The notes: generated from the letters alone by a model not told the origin. Counted from the stretch's first letter, positions 33,087 to 42,500 are shown. The stretch: 64,000 bases of DNA from Zavarzinia sp. (GCA_025869435.1 JAOZVS010000058.1:1-64000); one strand, 5' to 3'. Translations and numbers: made by a program.

Positions 33087-33965
33087 TCAATGGGCGAGCA
33101 GGACCGGGACCGGGGCGCCTTCCAGGATTTCCTGGGTCAGTCCGCCCAGCAGATATTCACGCACCCGGCTGTGAGTATAGGCGCCCATGACGATGAGATC
33201 GGCGTCAAGCTCCAGCACGCGGTCGAACAGGGCCTTCGACAGGAGATAACCCTCCGTCGCGATATCCGCCGTCCGCGCGCTCACACCATGAGCGGCGAGA
33301 TAGGCGGCGACATCGTCAAGCCCGTCCTGGTCGACGGCCTTGTCGAAGGTGACGACATCGACCTGCCTGGCATCGACCAGCAGCGGCATCGCCGCGGTCA
33401 GCGCCCGTGTCGCTTCCAGGCTGCCGTTCCAGGCGACGAGAATGCGCGACGGCTTGCGGCCCGGCGCGGCGTCGCCCTTGCCGATGCCGGGAACGAAAAG
33501 CACCGGACGGCCGCTGGACCACAGGGCGCCGTTCAGGCTGTCGGTCTCGCCCCGGCTGACGCTGGCCGGGGTGCGGGCGATCACCGCGACATCCGCCAGG
33601 CGGGCACGGCGACCCACCAGCCGCTCCGGCGCGCCGACCATGGTGCCGAAAGACAGGGAGAAGCCACGCTGGCGGCCGCGGGGGATATCGGCGCAGCCCA
33701 GTTCGGCCAGCACCTCGCCCATCATCGACTTGATCTCGCCCTTCAGCTCGTCGGCCGCTTGCTGGGCGCTGGCGATCAATTCGGGCGCGAAGGCGATGCC
33801 CGACAGACCGTCGAACACCGGCGGCATCAGGAGGGCCGGATCGATCTGCGGATGAAAGAGTTCGACATGGGCATCCGCCTCGCGGGCGAATTCAATGGCG
33901 TGGCGCAACGCCGGCCGGGCGGTCTTCGGCCGCTCGACAGGCACGAGAATAGTCCTGAAAGACAT
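33087..33965 (-). CDS. Universal stress protein (tandem-type, about 290 aa)
   Basis: FRTILVPVERPKTARPALRHAIEFA...; C-terminal LDADLIVMGAYTHSRVREYLLGGLTQEILEGAPVPVLLAH UspA signature. Confidence 0.92.
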   Translation of the reverse strand: MSFRTILVPVERPKTARPALRHAIEFAREADAHVELFHPQIDPALLMPPVFDGLSGIAFAPELIASAQQAADELKGEIKSMMGEVLAELGCADIPRGRQRGFSLSFGTMVGAPERLVGRRARLADVAVIARTPASVSRGETDSLNGALWSSGRPVLFVPGIGKGDAAPGRKPSRILVAWNGSLEATRALTAAMPLLVDARQVDVVTFDKAVDQDGLDDVAAYLAAHGVSARTADIATEGYLLSKALFDRVLELDADLIVMGAYTHSRVREYLLGGLTQEILEGAPVPVLLAH

Positions 33966-33994
33966 GCTTAGCTCCCGGAATGGCCTATCGCGGA

Positions 33995-34459
33995 CTAAAG
34001 GCTGCGGCGATTGCTGTCAATGGTCATGGCCCGGCGCCCGACCATCAGGCGTCCGGCGTCGTGCCAGGCATGATCGGACAGAAGGGCCGTCAGCCATTCC
34101 GAATCGTGCGGCACGGCGAAGACGATTTCCTCGCAGGCATGGGCCCGGGCGATCGCCCGCGTGGCATCGGCGAGGGCGAGCGCCGCCCGTTCGGGAAACA
34201 GCAGCTCGAGCACGCCAACGGCGTTGACCACCAGTTCGAGACCGCCCTTCAGCGAGGGCACCATGCTATAGGCCAGCAGACCCCGGATGTAACCATCCCG
34301 TTCCGCGACGATCAGGCCGGAGCTGTCCCCGTCTGCGTAACGCCTGGCGACCGCGCGCCAGGTGCCGAGGTCAGGCGTTCCGAGGCAGGCATGAGCGAGC
34401 GGAAAAGCCGCGTCGACCTGCCCTTCGCCCAGTGGTGACACCTGATATGCCGCTGCCAT
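33995..34459 (-). CDS. GNAT-like hypothetical protein
   Basis: 154-aa ORF, YADGDSSGLIVAERDGYIRGLLAYSM... weak GNAT character; 29 bp upstream of usp on the same strand. Confidence 0.62.
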   Translation of the reverse strand: MAAAYQVSPLGEGQVDAAFPLAHACLGTPDLGTWRAVARRYADGDSSGLIVAERDGYIRGLLAYSMVPSLKGGLELVVNAVGVLELLFPERAALALADATRAIARAHACEEIVFAVPHDSEWLTALLSDHAWHDAGRLMVGRRAMTIDSNRRSL

Positions 34460-34514
34460 CGCGGACCTCTCCCTGATGTGATGGCGACCCTAGCAGGGGG
34501 CAATTGCAACCGCC

Positions 34515-34528
34515 TTGAGGTGGATCAA
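34515..34528. promoter_or_regulatory. FNR/anaerobox-like site upstream of GNAT-usp pair
   Basis: TTGAGGTGGATCAA = TTGA-N6-TCAA, site centre about 62 bp upstream of the start codon at 34459. Confidence 0.6.
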
Positions 34529-35352
34529 GCGATCTGGTCGAAGGGGTGGAAGCACGCCACGCGGTCTTCCTGACCGGCGATTTCGACGAGAGCATCGAGG
34601 TCGATGATGTCGACGCCGTGATTGCCTTTCAGCTGGATCACGCCCTCGCCCTTCAACTGGGTGAAGGTCCGGCTGACGGTCTCGGTGGTCAGGCCCAGAT
34701 AGTCGGCGATATCGCCCCGCGTCATCGGCAGGTCGACCGGATTGCCCGGCCGGCCCCGCCGCACCGCCCGGTCGGACAGGGCCAGCAGGAAGGATGCGAT
34801 GCGCTCCCGCGCGGTCTTGCGGCCGAGCAGCACCATCTGGTCCTGCGCCGCCATCAGCTCGTTCATGGCGAGGCCCAGCATCTGGCGCTCGATCTTGGGC
34901 AATTCGTTGAACAGCCCGCGCAACTGCGGCCGCTGGAAGCGGCAGCAGGTCACGGGCGTGATCGCCGTCGCGCTATAGGCATAGGTGCCGCCACGCGACA
35001 GGCCGAGGAAATCGCCCGCCATCATGAAACCGGTGATCTGGCAGCGGCCGTCGGCCAGCAATTTGAAGACCTTGACCGTGCCGGACGTCAGGTTGAACAG
35101 GTCATCCGCCGGGGCGCCTTCCTCGATGAAGGTGGTGCCGGCGTCGAAGCGCTGATCCGACATGATCGCCGCGAGCCGCGCCAGTTCGTTCGGATCGAGC
35201 GCGTTGCACATGTTGAAGCCGCGCGCCTCGCAATGCTCGCAGGTATGCATGTCCGGGTGGCGTCGCCGGCTGGTGCCGGCATTGTCCTCGGCCGTGGCGC
35301 GCCCGGTCCTGCCTGCCTGCTGTGCCGCCATGTCCCGGCTCTTTTCCCGCAT
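34525..35352 (-). CDS. Crp/Fnr family transcriptional regulator, Fnr-type with N-terminal cysteines
   Basis: TCEHCEARGFNMCNALDP cysteine motif, cNMP-like domain, HTH GDIADYLGLTTETVSRTFTQLKGEGVIQL with FNR-type ExxSR recognition helix. Confidence 0.92.
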   Translation of the reverse strand: MREKSRDMAAQQAGRTGRATAEDNAGTSRRRHPDMHTCEHCEARGFNMCNALDPNELARLAAIMSDQRFDAGTTFIEEGAPADDLFNLTSGTVKVFKLLADGRCQITGFMMAGDFLGLSRGGTYAYSATAITPVTCCRFQRPQLRGLFNELPKIERQMLGLAMNELMAAQDQMVLLGRKTARERIASFLLALSDRAVRRGRPGNPVDLPMTRGDIADYLGLTTETVSRTFTQLKGEGVIQLKGNHGVDIIDLDALVEIAGQEDRVACFHPFDQIA

Positions 35353-35414
35353 TCGCGCGCTCGATCGAAAGAAACATTCCCCGTGTAATTGGGGGCAGTC
35401 CGGGTCAACAATCC

Positions 35415-35428
35415 TTGACCTGAATCAA
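35415..35428. promoter_or_regulatory. FNR/anaerobox-like site in the divergent fnr / APH-ATPase intergenic region
   Basis: TTGACCTGAATCAA = TTGA-N6-TCAA. Confidence 0.65.
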
Positions 35429-35452
35429 TGCGGCGCATGTTACGGACGGGCT

Positions 35453-36970
35453 ATGGCCGATTGCTTGGACCAGACAGAGACCATCACCTTCCTCGGTGCC
35501 GCCGGGACCCATGACGGCGTGTTGCCGCGCCGGATCGACACGTCCTGCGCCTATGTCTTCCTGGCGGGCGATTTCGCCTACAAGATGAAGCGGGCGGTCA
35601 ACCTCGGCTATCTCGACTTTTCCACCCTCGAAGGGCGGGAGGCGGCCTGCCGGGCGGAAATGGCCCTGAACCGCCGGACCGCGCCCGAACTTTACCTGCG
35701 CCTGTCCCATGTCACGCGGGAAATGGACGGTCGCCTCGCTCTCGATGGTAACGGCACGCCGGTCGAGCCCATCGTGGTCATGCGCCGCTTTCCCGACGAT
35801 GCCCTGGGCACGCTTGCCCTCGCCGCCGGGCGCGTCGATCGCGCGATGGTCGCCGATCTCGGCCGGCGCCTTAAGCCCTATCACGAGGCCTGCCCGATCC
35901 CGCCCCTGCCGCCCGCGCCCATGACCGCGCGGCTTGATCCCTGCCGCGCCCCCTTGCGGGCCATGGCGCCCGGGATTCCGGCGGCCCGGATCGAAGCCCT
36001 CCTCGGCCGTCTGACCCCGCATTTCGCCGCCGCCGACCGGATGATGGCGCAGCGCGCGGCTCTCGGCTTCTGGCGCCGGGGCCATGGCGACCTGCACCTG
36101 GGCAACATCTGCCTGATCGAGGGCCGCCTGGTGCCCTTCGACGCCCTCGAATTCGACGATGCCTTCGCGACCGCCGATGTGCTTTACGATCTCGCCTTCC
36201 TGGCCATGGACCTGCGCCGGCTGGGCCGGGGCGACCTCGCCCTTGCCCTGTTCGACGCCTATGGCGATGTCGGGCCGGGCGGGCCGTCGCTGATGCCGGG
36301 CTGCATGGCGCTGCGCGCCGCGATCCGCGCCTTCGTCGCCCATGCCCGCTGGCAGGCGACGGGCGGTCCCGCGCCCATCGCCGAAATCTCCGGCTTCCTC
36401 GATGCCGCCGAGGATTGCCTGGCCGACACGAAACCCCGCCTGCTCGCCATCGGCGGCCTGTCGGGCACCGGGAAATCCACCCTCGGCCGGGCGCTGGCGC
36501 CGTACCTCGGCCCCGTGCCGGGCGCCCTGCACCTGCGCACCGATGTGATCCGCAAGGCGCTCAACGGCGTGGCCGAGACCGAGCCGCTGCCGCCCGACGC
36601 CTATGGCCCGGGCAAGAGCGAAGCGGTCTATGGCGCGCTCTTCGAGCAGGCCGCCGCCGCCTTCGCCACCGGCCGCAGCGTCATTCTCGACGGGGTCTTC
36701 GCTCGTGAGGCGGAACGGGCGGCGGCGCGGGCGATCGCGCCCCAGGCCTTCACCGGCCTGTGGCTGGAAGCGCCCCTGCCCCTGCGCCAGGGCCGGATCG
36801 AGGGGCGGCGGGGCGATGCCTCGGATGCAACCCCCGCCGTCGCCGCTGCGCAGGAAAGCTACGACCTCGGCCGGCTCGACTGGCGCCGCCTCGCCGCCGG
36901 CGGGCCGCTCGACACGCTGGTCGAGGCCGCCCTCGCCGCCTCAGGGGACGAGGACGGCGGCCCCCTGTAA
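35453..36970 (+). CDS. Fused aminoglycoside phosphotransferase-like / AAA ATPase (COG2187-COG0645 type) protein
   Basis: N-terminal kinase-like part with GHGDLHLGNICLIEGRLVPFDALEFDD; C-terminal P-loop LLAIGGLSGTGKSTLGRAL. Confidence 0.9.
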   Translation: MADCLDQTETITFLGAAGTHDGVLPRRIDTSCAYVFLAGDFAYKMKRAVNLGYLDFSTLEGREAACRAEMALNRRTAPELYLRLSHVTREMDGRLALDGNGTPVEPIVVMRRFPDDALGTLALAAGRVDRAMVADLGRRLKPYHEACPIPPLPPAPMTARLDPCRAPLRAMAPGIPAARIEALLGRLTPHFAAADRMMAQRAALGFWRRGHGDLHLGNICLIEGRLVPFDALEFDDAFATADVLYDLAFLAMDLRRLGRGDLALALFDAYGDVGPGGPSLMPGCMALRAAIRAFVAHARWQATGGPAPIAEISGFLDAAEDCLADTKPRLLAIGGLSGTGKSTLGRALAPYLGPVPGALHLRTDVIRKALNGVAETEPLPPDAYGPGKSEAVYGALFEQAAAAFATGRSVILDGVFAREAERAAARAIAPQAFTGLWLEAPLPLRQGRIEGRRGDASDATPAVAAAQESYDLGRLDWRRLAAGGPLDTLVEAALAASGDEDGGPL

Positions 36971-37915
36971 TCGACCGCTGCGCAGGTCGCCCAGAGCCTC
37001 GTTCGCCCTGTCGAGGGGATAGGCCACGGTGGCAGCCTTCAGTGGGATCGCCGCCGCCAGCGCCATGAAGGCTTCGCCGTCCTTCCGCGTGAGGTTGGCG
37101 ACCGAGCGCAGCACCCGTTCGTGCCACAGGATTTCATAGGGAAAACTGGGGATATCGCTCATGTGGATGCCGCCGCAAACCACCGTGCCGCCCTTATCGA
37201 CCCGCGACAGCGCGATCGGCACGAGTTCGCCCACGGGCGCGAAGATCAACGCGGCGTCGAGCACCTCGGGCGGCGCTTCGTCCGAGCCGCCGGCCCAGAC
37301 GGCGCCAAGCCCCCGGGCGAAATCCTGCGCCGCGACATCGCCCGGCCGGGTGAAGGCATGGACACGCTGACCCTTGGCGATGGCGATCTGGGCGATCAGA
37401 TGGGCCGCGGCACCGAAGCCGAAAATGCCGAGCGCCGAGGCCGGCCCCGCCATCGCCCAGGTGCGATAGCCGATCAAGCCGGCGCAAAGCAGCGGCGCGG
37501 CCGAGCGATCGTCATAGCGATCGGGAATCGCCAGGACGAAATCCGCCTCCGCCACCATTTCCTCGGCATAGCCGCCAGCGGCGGTATAGCCCGTGAAACG
37601 GGCGGTCTCGCACAGGTTTTCCTGCCCGCGCAGGCAGTAGCGGCAGGTCCCGCAGGCATGGGCGAGCCAGGGCACGCCGACCCGGTCGCCGGGGACCCAG
37701 CGGGTCACGCCCGCGCCGACCTCGATCACGCGGCCGATCACCTCGTGACCCGGCACCACGGCCCCGGCCACCGCCGGCAATTCCCCGTCGACGAGATGAA
37801 GATCGGTTCGGCACACGCCACAGGCCGACACCTTGATCCGAACCTGCCCGGGACCGAGCGGCGGCCGCGCCAGTTCGCATCGCACCAGCGGACGCCCGCG
37901 CCGCTCCGATGCCAT
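36941..37915 (-). CDS. Zinc-dependent alcohol dehydrogenase family protein
   Basis: SACGVCRTDLHLVDGELP, VVPGHEVIGRVIEVG, ACGTCRYCLRGQENLCETARFTGYTAAGGYAEEMV; start uncertain (ORF open to 38002). Confidence 0.92.
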   Translation of the reverse strand: MASERRGRPLVRCELARPPLGPGQVRIKVSACGVCRTDLHLVDGELPAVAGAVVPGHEVIGRVIEVGAGVTRWVPGDRVGVPWLAHACGTCRYCLRGQENLCETARFTGYTAAGGYAEEMVAEADFVLAIPDRYDDRSAAPLLCAGLIGYRTWAMAGPASALGIFGFGAAAHLIAQIAIAKGQRVHAFTRPGDVAAQDFARGLGAVWAGGSDEAPPEVLDAALIFAPVGELVPIALSRVDKGGTVVCGGIHMSDIPSFPYEILWHERVLRSVANLTRKDGEAFMALAAAIPLKAATVAYPLDRANEALGDLRSGRLQGAAVLVP

Positions 37916-38014
37916 TGCCCGAAATGTCGTCACCCGGATTCGCGCCCCCGTTGTTTTCAATACTATGCGGCAAGCCGGCCGGGGTTGCGAGACGAACCGC
38001 ATTCCATTCCGGCG

Positions 38015-38866
38015 TCACCGTCCCGCCAGGCGGAACAGCCAGCCGCGCAGACGCCGCAGCACCGCTTCCGCCGTGCGGTCCGCCGGAACGCCGCGCCGAC
38101 GACGACAAATCTCGGCCACCAGCCAGGCAAGAATCGGCCGGGCGGCCTTGCCCGAGACGGCGCAATAATGCGCCAGATAGATTTCCGCCAGCCAGAAGCG
38201 GAAGGCCCTCTCCCCCCCGGCCAGCTGGCGGTCGTTGCCCTTGCCCAGCATCAGCCACGACAGGGTACGCGCGACATCAAGATCAGCCTCGCCCCGCCCC
38301 GCCCGCTCGAGATCGAGAATCAGGATGCGGCCGTGGTGAAGCCTCGCGTTCGCGCCGTTGAAATCGCCATGGCAGAAGGCAAGGCTTCGCTCCTCGCGCA
38401 GGATATCGCCGACCAGCGCGGCGAAGGGCGGATCGAGCCGCGACAACAGGCCCAGGGCATGATCGAGGCTCATCTGCCGGGCCGGCCGCTGGATCACGCC
38501 GGGTGCCAAATGAAACTGATGCTGGATCTCCGCCAGCCGGCGGATCAGGCCGAAGGACCGCCAGGGTTGGCGCATCATCACCGCGCTGACATCCCGCCCG
38601 GGCACGAAGTCGCCGACGAGGCCGAAGCGCCCCGCCCATTCCCGCAGGTCATGAACCCGCCAGACCGGCAGGCCGGCGGCCATGGCCGCGCGCGTCAGAT
38701 CGAATTCGTTGCGGCAGGTCTCGGCCCGGAAGCGCTCGTGATAGAGTTTGAGCACGCGGCCCTCGCCCAGATCATAGATATCGGACTTGCCGCCCGTGCC
38801 GATCTTGCCCGCGAGATCATCGGGAAGCGGTGTCGCGGCGGGTGAAGGGCGATCGTCGGTCGTCAT
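38015..38866 (-). CDS. APH-family phosphotransferase / kinase-like protein
   Basis: FCHGDFNGANARLHHGRILILDLERAGRGEADLDVART (HGDxxxxN and D motifs). Confidence 0.82.
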   Translation of the reverse strand: MTTDDRPSPAATPLPDDLAGKIGTGGKSDIYDLGEGRVLKLYHERFRAETCRNEFDLTRAAMAAGLPVWRVHDLREWAGRFGLVGDFVPGRDVSAVMMRQPWRSFGLIRRLAEIQHQFHLAPGVIQRPARQMSLDHALGLLSRLDPPFAALVGDILREERSLAFCHGDFNGANARLHHGRILILDLERAGRGEADLDVARTLSWLMLGKGNDRQLAGGERAFRFWLAEIYLAHYCAVSGKAARPILAWLVAEICRRRRGVPADRTAEAVLRRLRGWLFRLAGR

Positions 38867-39011
38867 GGCGTGCCTCCGCTATAGCACGGGGACATCGCCC
38901 CGCGCAGTCCCCTTTGCCGGTGACGCAAGGGAGGCCCCCGCAGCCGGGTCTTGCCGATCCCCCCCGGGGCGACGCATGATCGCCGCCCCATCCTCCCTGC
39001 AGGTTTCGCGC

Positions 39012-40382
39012 ATGACCCCCAGCGTCGCCGGCATCAGCACCCGCCAGATCGAAGCCTGCCTCGCGGCGGAAACCGCCCGCTTCATCGATTCGCACCCCCG
39101 CTCCAGGGTGCTGGGGCAGGAGGCGAAGGCGCATTTCCCCGACGGCGTGCCCATGCACTGGATGACCGACTGGGGCACGCCTTTCCCCCTTTTCGTCGCC
39201 CGGGCCGACGGCGCCCGCCTGACCGATGTCGACGGCAACGACTACCGCGACTTCTGCCTGGGCGATACCGGCTCGATGTTCGGCCATTCGCCGGCCCCGA
39301 TCATGGAGGTTCTGGCGAAACAGGGTGGCCACGGCCTGACCTACATGCTGCCGACCGAGGATGTGCCGGTCATCGGCCGCCTGCTGGCCGAGCGTTTCGG
39401 CCTGCCCCAATGGCAGGTCGCGGCGACGGCGACCGACGCCAACCGCTTCGCCCTGCGCTGGGCGCGGGCGATCACCGGCCGGCCGAAGATCCTGGTCTTC
39501 AACGGCTGCTATCACGGCACGGTGGACGAGACTTTCGTCCGTCTGCGGGACGGCAGGGTCATTCACCGCCCCGGCCTGCTCGGGCAGGTCGCCGACCTGA
39601 CGCAAACGGCCGCCGTCGTGGAATTCAACGACCTTCCGGCCCTCGAGGCCGCGCTGGCCGAGGGTGATATCGCCTGCGTGATCACCGAACCCGCGCTGAC
39701 CAATATCGGCATGGTCCTGCCGGCGGACGGCTTCCTCGACGGTGTCCAGGCGGCCTGCCGGCGGACCGGCACCCTGTTGCTGATCGACGAAACCCATACG
39801 ATTTCGACCGGCCCCGGTGGCTGGACCCGCAAGCACGGCCTGTCGCCCGATTTCTTCGTCGTCGGCAAGGCCATCGCCGGCGGCGTGCCCTGCGCCGTCT
39901 GGGGCTTCACCGACGCGGTCGCCGCCGCCATGAAATTCGCGCGGGAGAAAGCCGGCCCCGGCCATTCGGGCATGGGCACCACCCTGTCGGCCAATGCCCT
40001 CGCCTTGCGGGCCTTGCGCGCCAATCTCGAACAGGTCATGACCGATGCCGCCTATGACCACATGCTGGCCATGTCGGCGCGGCTGGCGGCGGGCATCCGC
40101 GCCGTGATCGCCGGTAACAGCCTGCCCTGGCATGTCTCGGCGGTTGGCGCCCGGGCGGAATTCGTCTGCGGCCCGGTGCCGCCCCGCAATGGCGCCGAGG
40201 CCGCCGTTTCCATGCATGGCGACCTCGAAGCCGCGATCCATCTCTATCTGATGAACCGGGGCTTCCTCATCGCCCCGTTCCACAATATGACCCTGACCTG
40301 TCCCGCGACCACGGCCGAGGATGTCGACGCCCTGGTCGCCTGCATCGCCGCCGCCTGCGGCGCCTTGCTTGCCGGAGCCTGA
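39012..40382 (+). CDS. Class III aminotransferase (glutamate-1-semialdehyde aminotransferase-like)
   Basis: LTDVDGNDYRDFCLGDTGSMFGHSP; LLIDETHTISTGPGGWTRKHGLSPDFFVVGKAIAGGVPCAV with PLP lysine. Confidence 0.9.
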   Translation: MTPSVAGISTRQIEACLAAETARFIDSHPRSRVLGQEAKAHFPDGVPMHWMTDWGTPFPLFVARADGARLTDVDGNDYRDFCLGDTGSMFGHSPAPIMEVLAKQGGHGLTYMLPTEDVPVIGRLLAERFGLPQWQVAATATDANRFALRWARAITGRPKILVFNGCYHGTVDETFVRLRDGRVIHRPGLLGQVADLTQTAAVVEFNDLPALEAALAEGDIACVITEPALTNIGMVLPADGFLDGVQAACRRTGTLLLIDETHTISTGPGGWTRKHGLSPDFFVVGKAIAGGVPCAVWGFTDAVAAAMKFAREKAGPGHSGMGTTLSANALALRALRANLEQVMTDAAYDHMLAMSARLAAGIRAVIAGNSLPWHVSAVGARAEFVCGPVPPRNGAEAAVSMHGDLEAAIHLYLMNRGFLIAPFHNMTLTCPATTAEDVDALVACIAAACGALLAGA

Positions 40383-40384
40383 TC

Positions 40385-41767
40385 TTGTCCTTCACCCATC
40401 CCGCCGCTTCCGATGGCGCCGAAGCCGCCGCCTTTTTCACCGCCAACCCGGATATCGAGGCGGTCCAGCTGGTGCTGACCGATACCAGCGGCGTTGCCCG
40501 CGGCAAGACCGTGCGCCGGCACGAGCTGGCTTCGGTCTATACCAATGGCCGGCCCCTGCCCTGTTCCATCCTCGGCCTCGACGTCACCGGCGCCGATGTC
40601 GATGAAACCGGCCTCGTCTGGGAAGAGGGCGACGCCGACCGCCTGGCCTTCCCGGTGCCCGGCACCCTGCGCCGCGCGCCCTGGCTGCCCGTGCCCACCG
40701 CCCAGGTGATCCTGTCGGTCTGGCACCTCGACGGCCGGCCCGAGGAGGCGGACCCACGCCATGCCCTCGCCCGGGTGGTAAAGCGTTACGAGGCGCTGGG
40801 CCTCACGCCCGTCGTCGCGGCCGAGCTGGAATTCTATGTCGTCGACCCGGAGATCGGCGCCGATGGCATGATCCGCCTCGCCAAGTCGCCGCTGACCGGC
40901 CAGCGGCTGGTGACGACGCAAGTTTACGAGCTGAATGCGCTGGAAGAATTCGGCGCCTTCCTGACCGAGCTTCAGGCCGCGGCCGATGCGCAGGCGCTGC
41001 CGGCGGAAACCGCGATCAGCGAATTCGCCCCCGGCCAGTTCGAGATCACGCTGCGCCACCAGCCCGACGCGATGAAGGCGATCGACGAGGCGATCTTCTT
41101 CAAGCGCACCATTCGCGGCGTCGCCCAGAAGCACAATCTGATCGCCACCTTCATGGCCAAGCCCTTCACCGGGCGCACCGGCTCGGGGCTGCATCTCCAT
41201 TTCTCGATGAACGACGAGACGGGCCACAACGCCTATGCCAGCGAGGAAGAACGCGGCCCCGCGATCATGCAGAGCGCGATCGCCGGCCTGATCGAGACCA
41301 TGCATGAGGCGACGGCGATCTTCGCGCCCGGCGCCAATTCCTATCGCCGCTTCCGTCTCGGCTCCTATGCCCCGATCGCGCCCTGCTGGGGCGTCAACAA
41401 CCGCTCGGTCTCGGTGCGGGTGCCCATCGGCCCGGCGAACAGTCGCCATATCGAGCACCGGGTCTGCGGCGCCGACGCCAATCCCTATCTGGCGCTGGCC
41501 GCCGTCCTCGCCGGGGCCCATCACGGCATGGTCAACAAACTGACGCCGCCCGCCATCATCGAGCGGGACGGCTATGCCGAGACCGCCGAGCGCCTGCCGA
41601 CCCAATGGGCGGATTCGATCGCGATCTTCGAGACATCCGCCCTGATGCGGGATTACCTCGGCGCGCGCTACGCCGAGGTCTTCACCGCGATCAAGAAGGC
41701 GGAACTCGACCGCTTCTACGCCCAGGTCTCGGCGCTCGACTACGTCTGGTATCTGCGCAACGCCTGA
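40385..41767 (+). CDS. Glutamine synthetase family protein (GlnA/PuuA-like)
   Basis: VLTDTSGVARGKTVRRHEL; MAKPFTGRTGSGLHLHFSM; NSYRRFRLGSYAPIAPCWGVNNRSVSVRVPIG; NPYLALAAVLAG. Confidence 0.92.
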   Translation: MSFTHPAASDGAEAAAFFTANPDIEAVQLVLTDTSGVARGKTVRRHELASVYTNGRPLPCSILGLDVTGADVDETGLVWEEGDADRLAFPVPGTLRRAPWLPVPTAQVILSVWHLDGRPEEADPRHALARVVKRYEALGLTPVVAAELEFYVVDPEIGADGMIRLAKSPLTGQRLVTTQVYELNALEEFGAFLTELQAAADAQALPAETAISEFAPGQFEITLRHQPDAMKAIDEAIFFKRTIRGVAQKHNLIATFMAKPFTGRTGSGLHLHFSMNDETGHNAYASEEERGPAIMQSAIAGLIETMHEATAIFAPGANSYRRFRLGSYAPIAPCWGVNNRSVSVRVPIGPANSRHIEHRVCGADANPYLALAAVLAGAHHGMVNKLTPPAIIERDGYAETAERLPTQWADSIAIFETSALMRDYLGARYAEVFTAIKKAELDRFYAQVSALDYVWYLRNA

Positions 41768-42382
41768 TCAGTAGCCGACGGTGAAGCGCCGGCGCACATG
41801 CTTCGGCGCTTCGATCTCGTCGACGAGGGCGATGGCGAAATCGGCGAAGGAGATCGAGCTGTTGCCATCGGCCGCCACCAGCAGACCATCCTCGCCAAGA
41901 CGGAACTTGCCCGTGCGCGGGCCGTCGAAGAACAGCGCCGAGGGGGAGAGAAGGGTCCAGTTCAGCCCCTTCTCCGCCTTCAGAAGCTCGAGGAAGGCCG
42001 CGCCCTTCAGGGCCTCGCCCTTGTAGATCTCCGGAAATTCCGGCGTGTCGACGACGCGAAGCCCCGGGGCGGCTTCAAGGCTGCCGGCGCCGCCGACGAC
42101 GACGTAACGCTTCACCCCGGCGGATTTCACCGCCCCGATCAGGGTTTCCGCGTCGCTGGCGAGGAAATGCACCGCCGAAATCACGATGTCGTGGCCTTTC
42201 AGCGCCTCGGCCAGGGCCTTGCCATCATTGGCATCGACCGACAGCGGCCTGACACCGCTGAGAGCGGCGATCTTCGACGTGTCCCGGGCAATCGCCGTGA
42301 CCGCATGGCCACGGGCAACCAGTTCCGCGAGAATTTTCGAGCCGGCATTGCCGGAGGCACCGATCAGCGCAATCTTTGACAT
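41768..42382 (-). CDS. NAD(P)H-binding / NAD-dependent epimerase-like protein
   Basis: MSKIALIGASGNAGSKILAELVARGHAVTAIARD Rossmann motif. Confidence 0.9.
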   Translation of the reverse strand: MSKIALIGASGNAGSKILAELVARGHAVTAIARDTSKIAALSGVRPLSVDANDGKALAEALKGHDIVISAVHFLASDAETLIGAVKSAGVKRYVVVGGAGSLEAAPGLRVVDTPEFPEIYKGEALKGAAFLELLKAEKGLNWTLLSPSALFFDGPRTGKFRLGEDGLLVAADGNSSISFADFAIALVDEIEAPKHVRRRFTVGY

Positions 42383-42393
42383 GACAGGCTTCC

Positions 42394-42418
42394 TTCCATC
42401 AGTTAGTTTCAGATGGAA
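42394..42418. promoter_or_regulatory. Candidate HxlR operator in divergent promoter
   Basis: TTCCATC-N11-GATGGAA inverted repeat between divergent oxidoreductase and HxlR genes. Confidence 0.45.
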
Positions 42419-42500
42419 ACCAGATGCCACCCTGAAAGCTGCTTGTGAAGAAGGCACTTTCCAGTCATCAGGTTACCCTGACGAAACCCGGACCCATGCC

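Noticed and set aside
36941-38002. Full ORF length of the alcohol dehydrogenase with start at 38002
   Set aside because: N-terminal extension before MASERRGRP lacks family similarity; a start near 37915 is more plausible
37915-38015. Search for an anaerobox upstream of the alcohol dehydrogenase
   Set aside because: No TTGA-N6-TCAA match seen; a TCAA in TTTTCAATAC lacks the partner half-site
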